Origin: Tetragenococcus osmophilus
GTDB taxonomy: Bacteria; Bacillota; Bacilli; Lactobacillales; Enterococcaceae
Direction of reading: 5' to 3'
Length of the DNA stretch: 64,000 nt
Assembly: GCF_003795125.1 (NCBI RefSeq)
Contig: NZ_CP027783.1
Location: 2,265,168-2,329,167, forward strand
Of this stretch, positions 63,797-64,000 are shown piece by piece. A model generated the notes under the pieces. It was not told where the DNA came from, did not search any database, and was given only the letters and a program-made list of their open reading frames with translations. The translations under genes were made by a program, and so were the position numbers. Position 1 is the stretch's first letter, and every line of letters starts with the position of its first letter.

Positions 63797-64000
63797 ATGA
63801 ACAATGAAAAGATAAAAGAATTAACAAAGTGGATGAAATCAAACGGGACAGACCTGGCCTATATTACGGACCCTAATACTGTTGCTTATTTTACAGGTTT
63901 TGCCAGTGATCCTCACGAAAGAATCTTGGCTTTATTTTTTGCAGTTGATAAAGACCCGTTCTTATTTACCCCCGCATTAGATGCGCAAGCTGCCAAAGAA
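63797..64000 (+). CDS. pepQ: Xaa-Pro dipeptidase PepQ, N-terminal part
   Basis: 68 codons are in the window; the gene continues past the right edge. MNNEKIKELTKWMKSNGTDL, then AYITDPNTVAYFTGF, is the creatinase-type N-terminal domain of PepQ. The metal-binding pita-bread domain is outside. AAGAAGG precedes ATG 63797, and an extended -10 (TGCTAAAAT, 63757-63765) lies about 30 bp upstream. Divergence from ccpA supports the identity. Confidence 0.9.
   Translation, partial: MNNEKIKELTKWMKSNGTDLAYITDPNTVAYFTGFASDPHERILALFFAVDKDPFLFTPALDAQAAKE

Overview
The window is a low-GC Firmicutes chromosome segment. Gene content and order (phoH-pgpH-ybeY-dgkA-era-recO-glyQS, rpsU-yqeY, ccpA divergent from pepQ, acyP/yidC) fit Enterococcaceae, and many proteins are acid-rich with Asp/Glu-rich tails. 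Tetragenococcus is my best guess, but no marker gene here proves it. There is no rRNA, tRNA, phage or CRISPR.

Layout. (1) 0-5.2 kb: a cellobiose/beta-glucoside PTS locus in decay. EIIB has one in-frame stop and EIIC has two. The LevR-type sigma-54 activator that should drive them carries two compensating 1-nt shifts around a stop. The -24/-12 promoter is still perfect. (2) 5.2-14.7 kb: DEAD-box helicase, an oxidoreductase, sfsA, dacA, a GyrI-like protein, a YdcF-type membrane protein, an HD hydrolase and an SpoU methyltransferase, interrupted by an ISL3 element with an 8-bp target duplication. (3) 14.7-18.8 kb: an ISLre2 element (9-bp duplication) sits between trmH and acyP, followed by yidC and an AEC transporter. 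(4) 18.8-28.9 kb: conserved housekeeping cluster, with a T-box before glyQS and a consensus promoter before rpsU. (5) 29-40.2 kb: an osmoprotectant-binding protein pseudogene, Zur-like Fur protein, PPDK regulatory protein, hom-thrB, CzrA-like repressor, phosphoglucomutase, and a phosphatase-HAD-GH1 operon divergent from an RpiR regulator. (6) 40.2-51 kb: two group II introns in opposite orientation around yneF, an aldo/keto reductase, nfo and an AEC transporter; then tyrS and a class A PBP. (7) 51-60.7 kb: an accessory strip with IS3, a small AT-rich regulator/peptide/membrane-protein module, a beta-lactamase-like protein, asnB, IS4 and IS256. (8) 60.7-64 kb: a third intron copy, ccpA and the start of pepQ.

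Recurring themes. Five IS families occur once each; ISL3, ISLre2 and IS256 have exact ends with target duplications, IS4 has a short probable one, and IS3 has none. Three near-identical introns (1888, 1894, 1888 bp) each lie just 3' of a factor-independent terminator (rpiR, tyrS, ccpA), the site preference of group IIC introns. The least expected structure is a set of tandem hairpin arrays whose sequences are unrelated but whose repeat period is always 40-42 bp: five units after ydcF, six units upstream of hom, and two units after rpiR that are split by an intron. Several genes (EIIB, EIIC, the LevR-type regulator, an OpuCC-like protein, a PlcR/Rgg-like regulator, a DUF1697-like gene) are broken, so the genome looks to be losing accessory functions while mobile elements expand.
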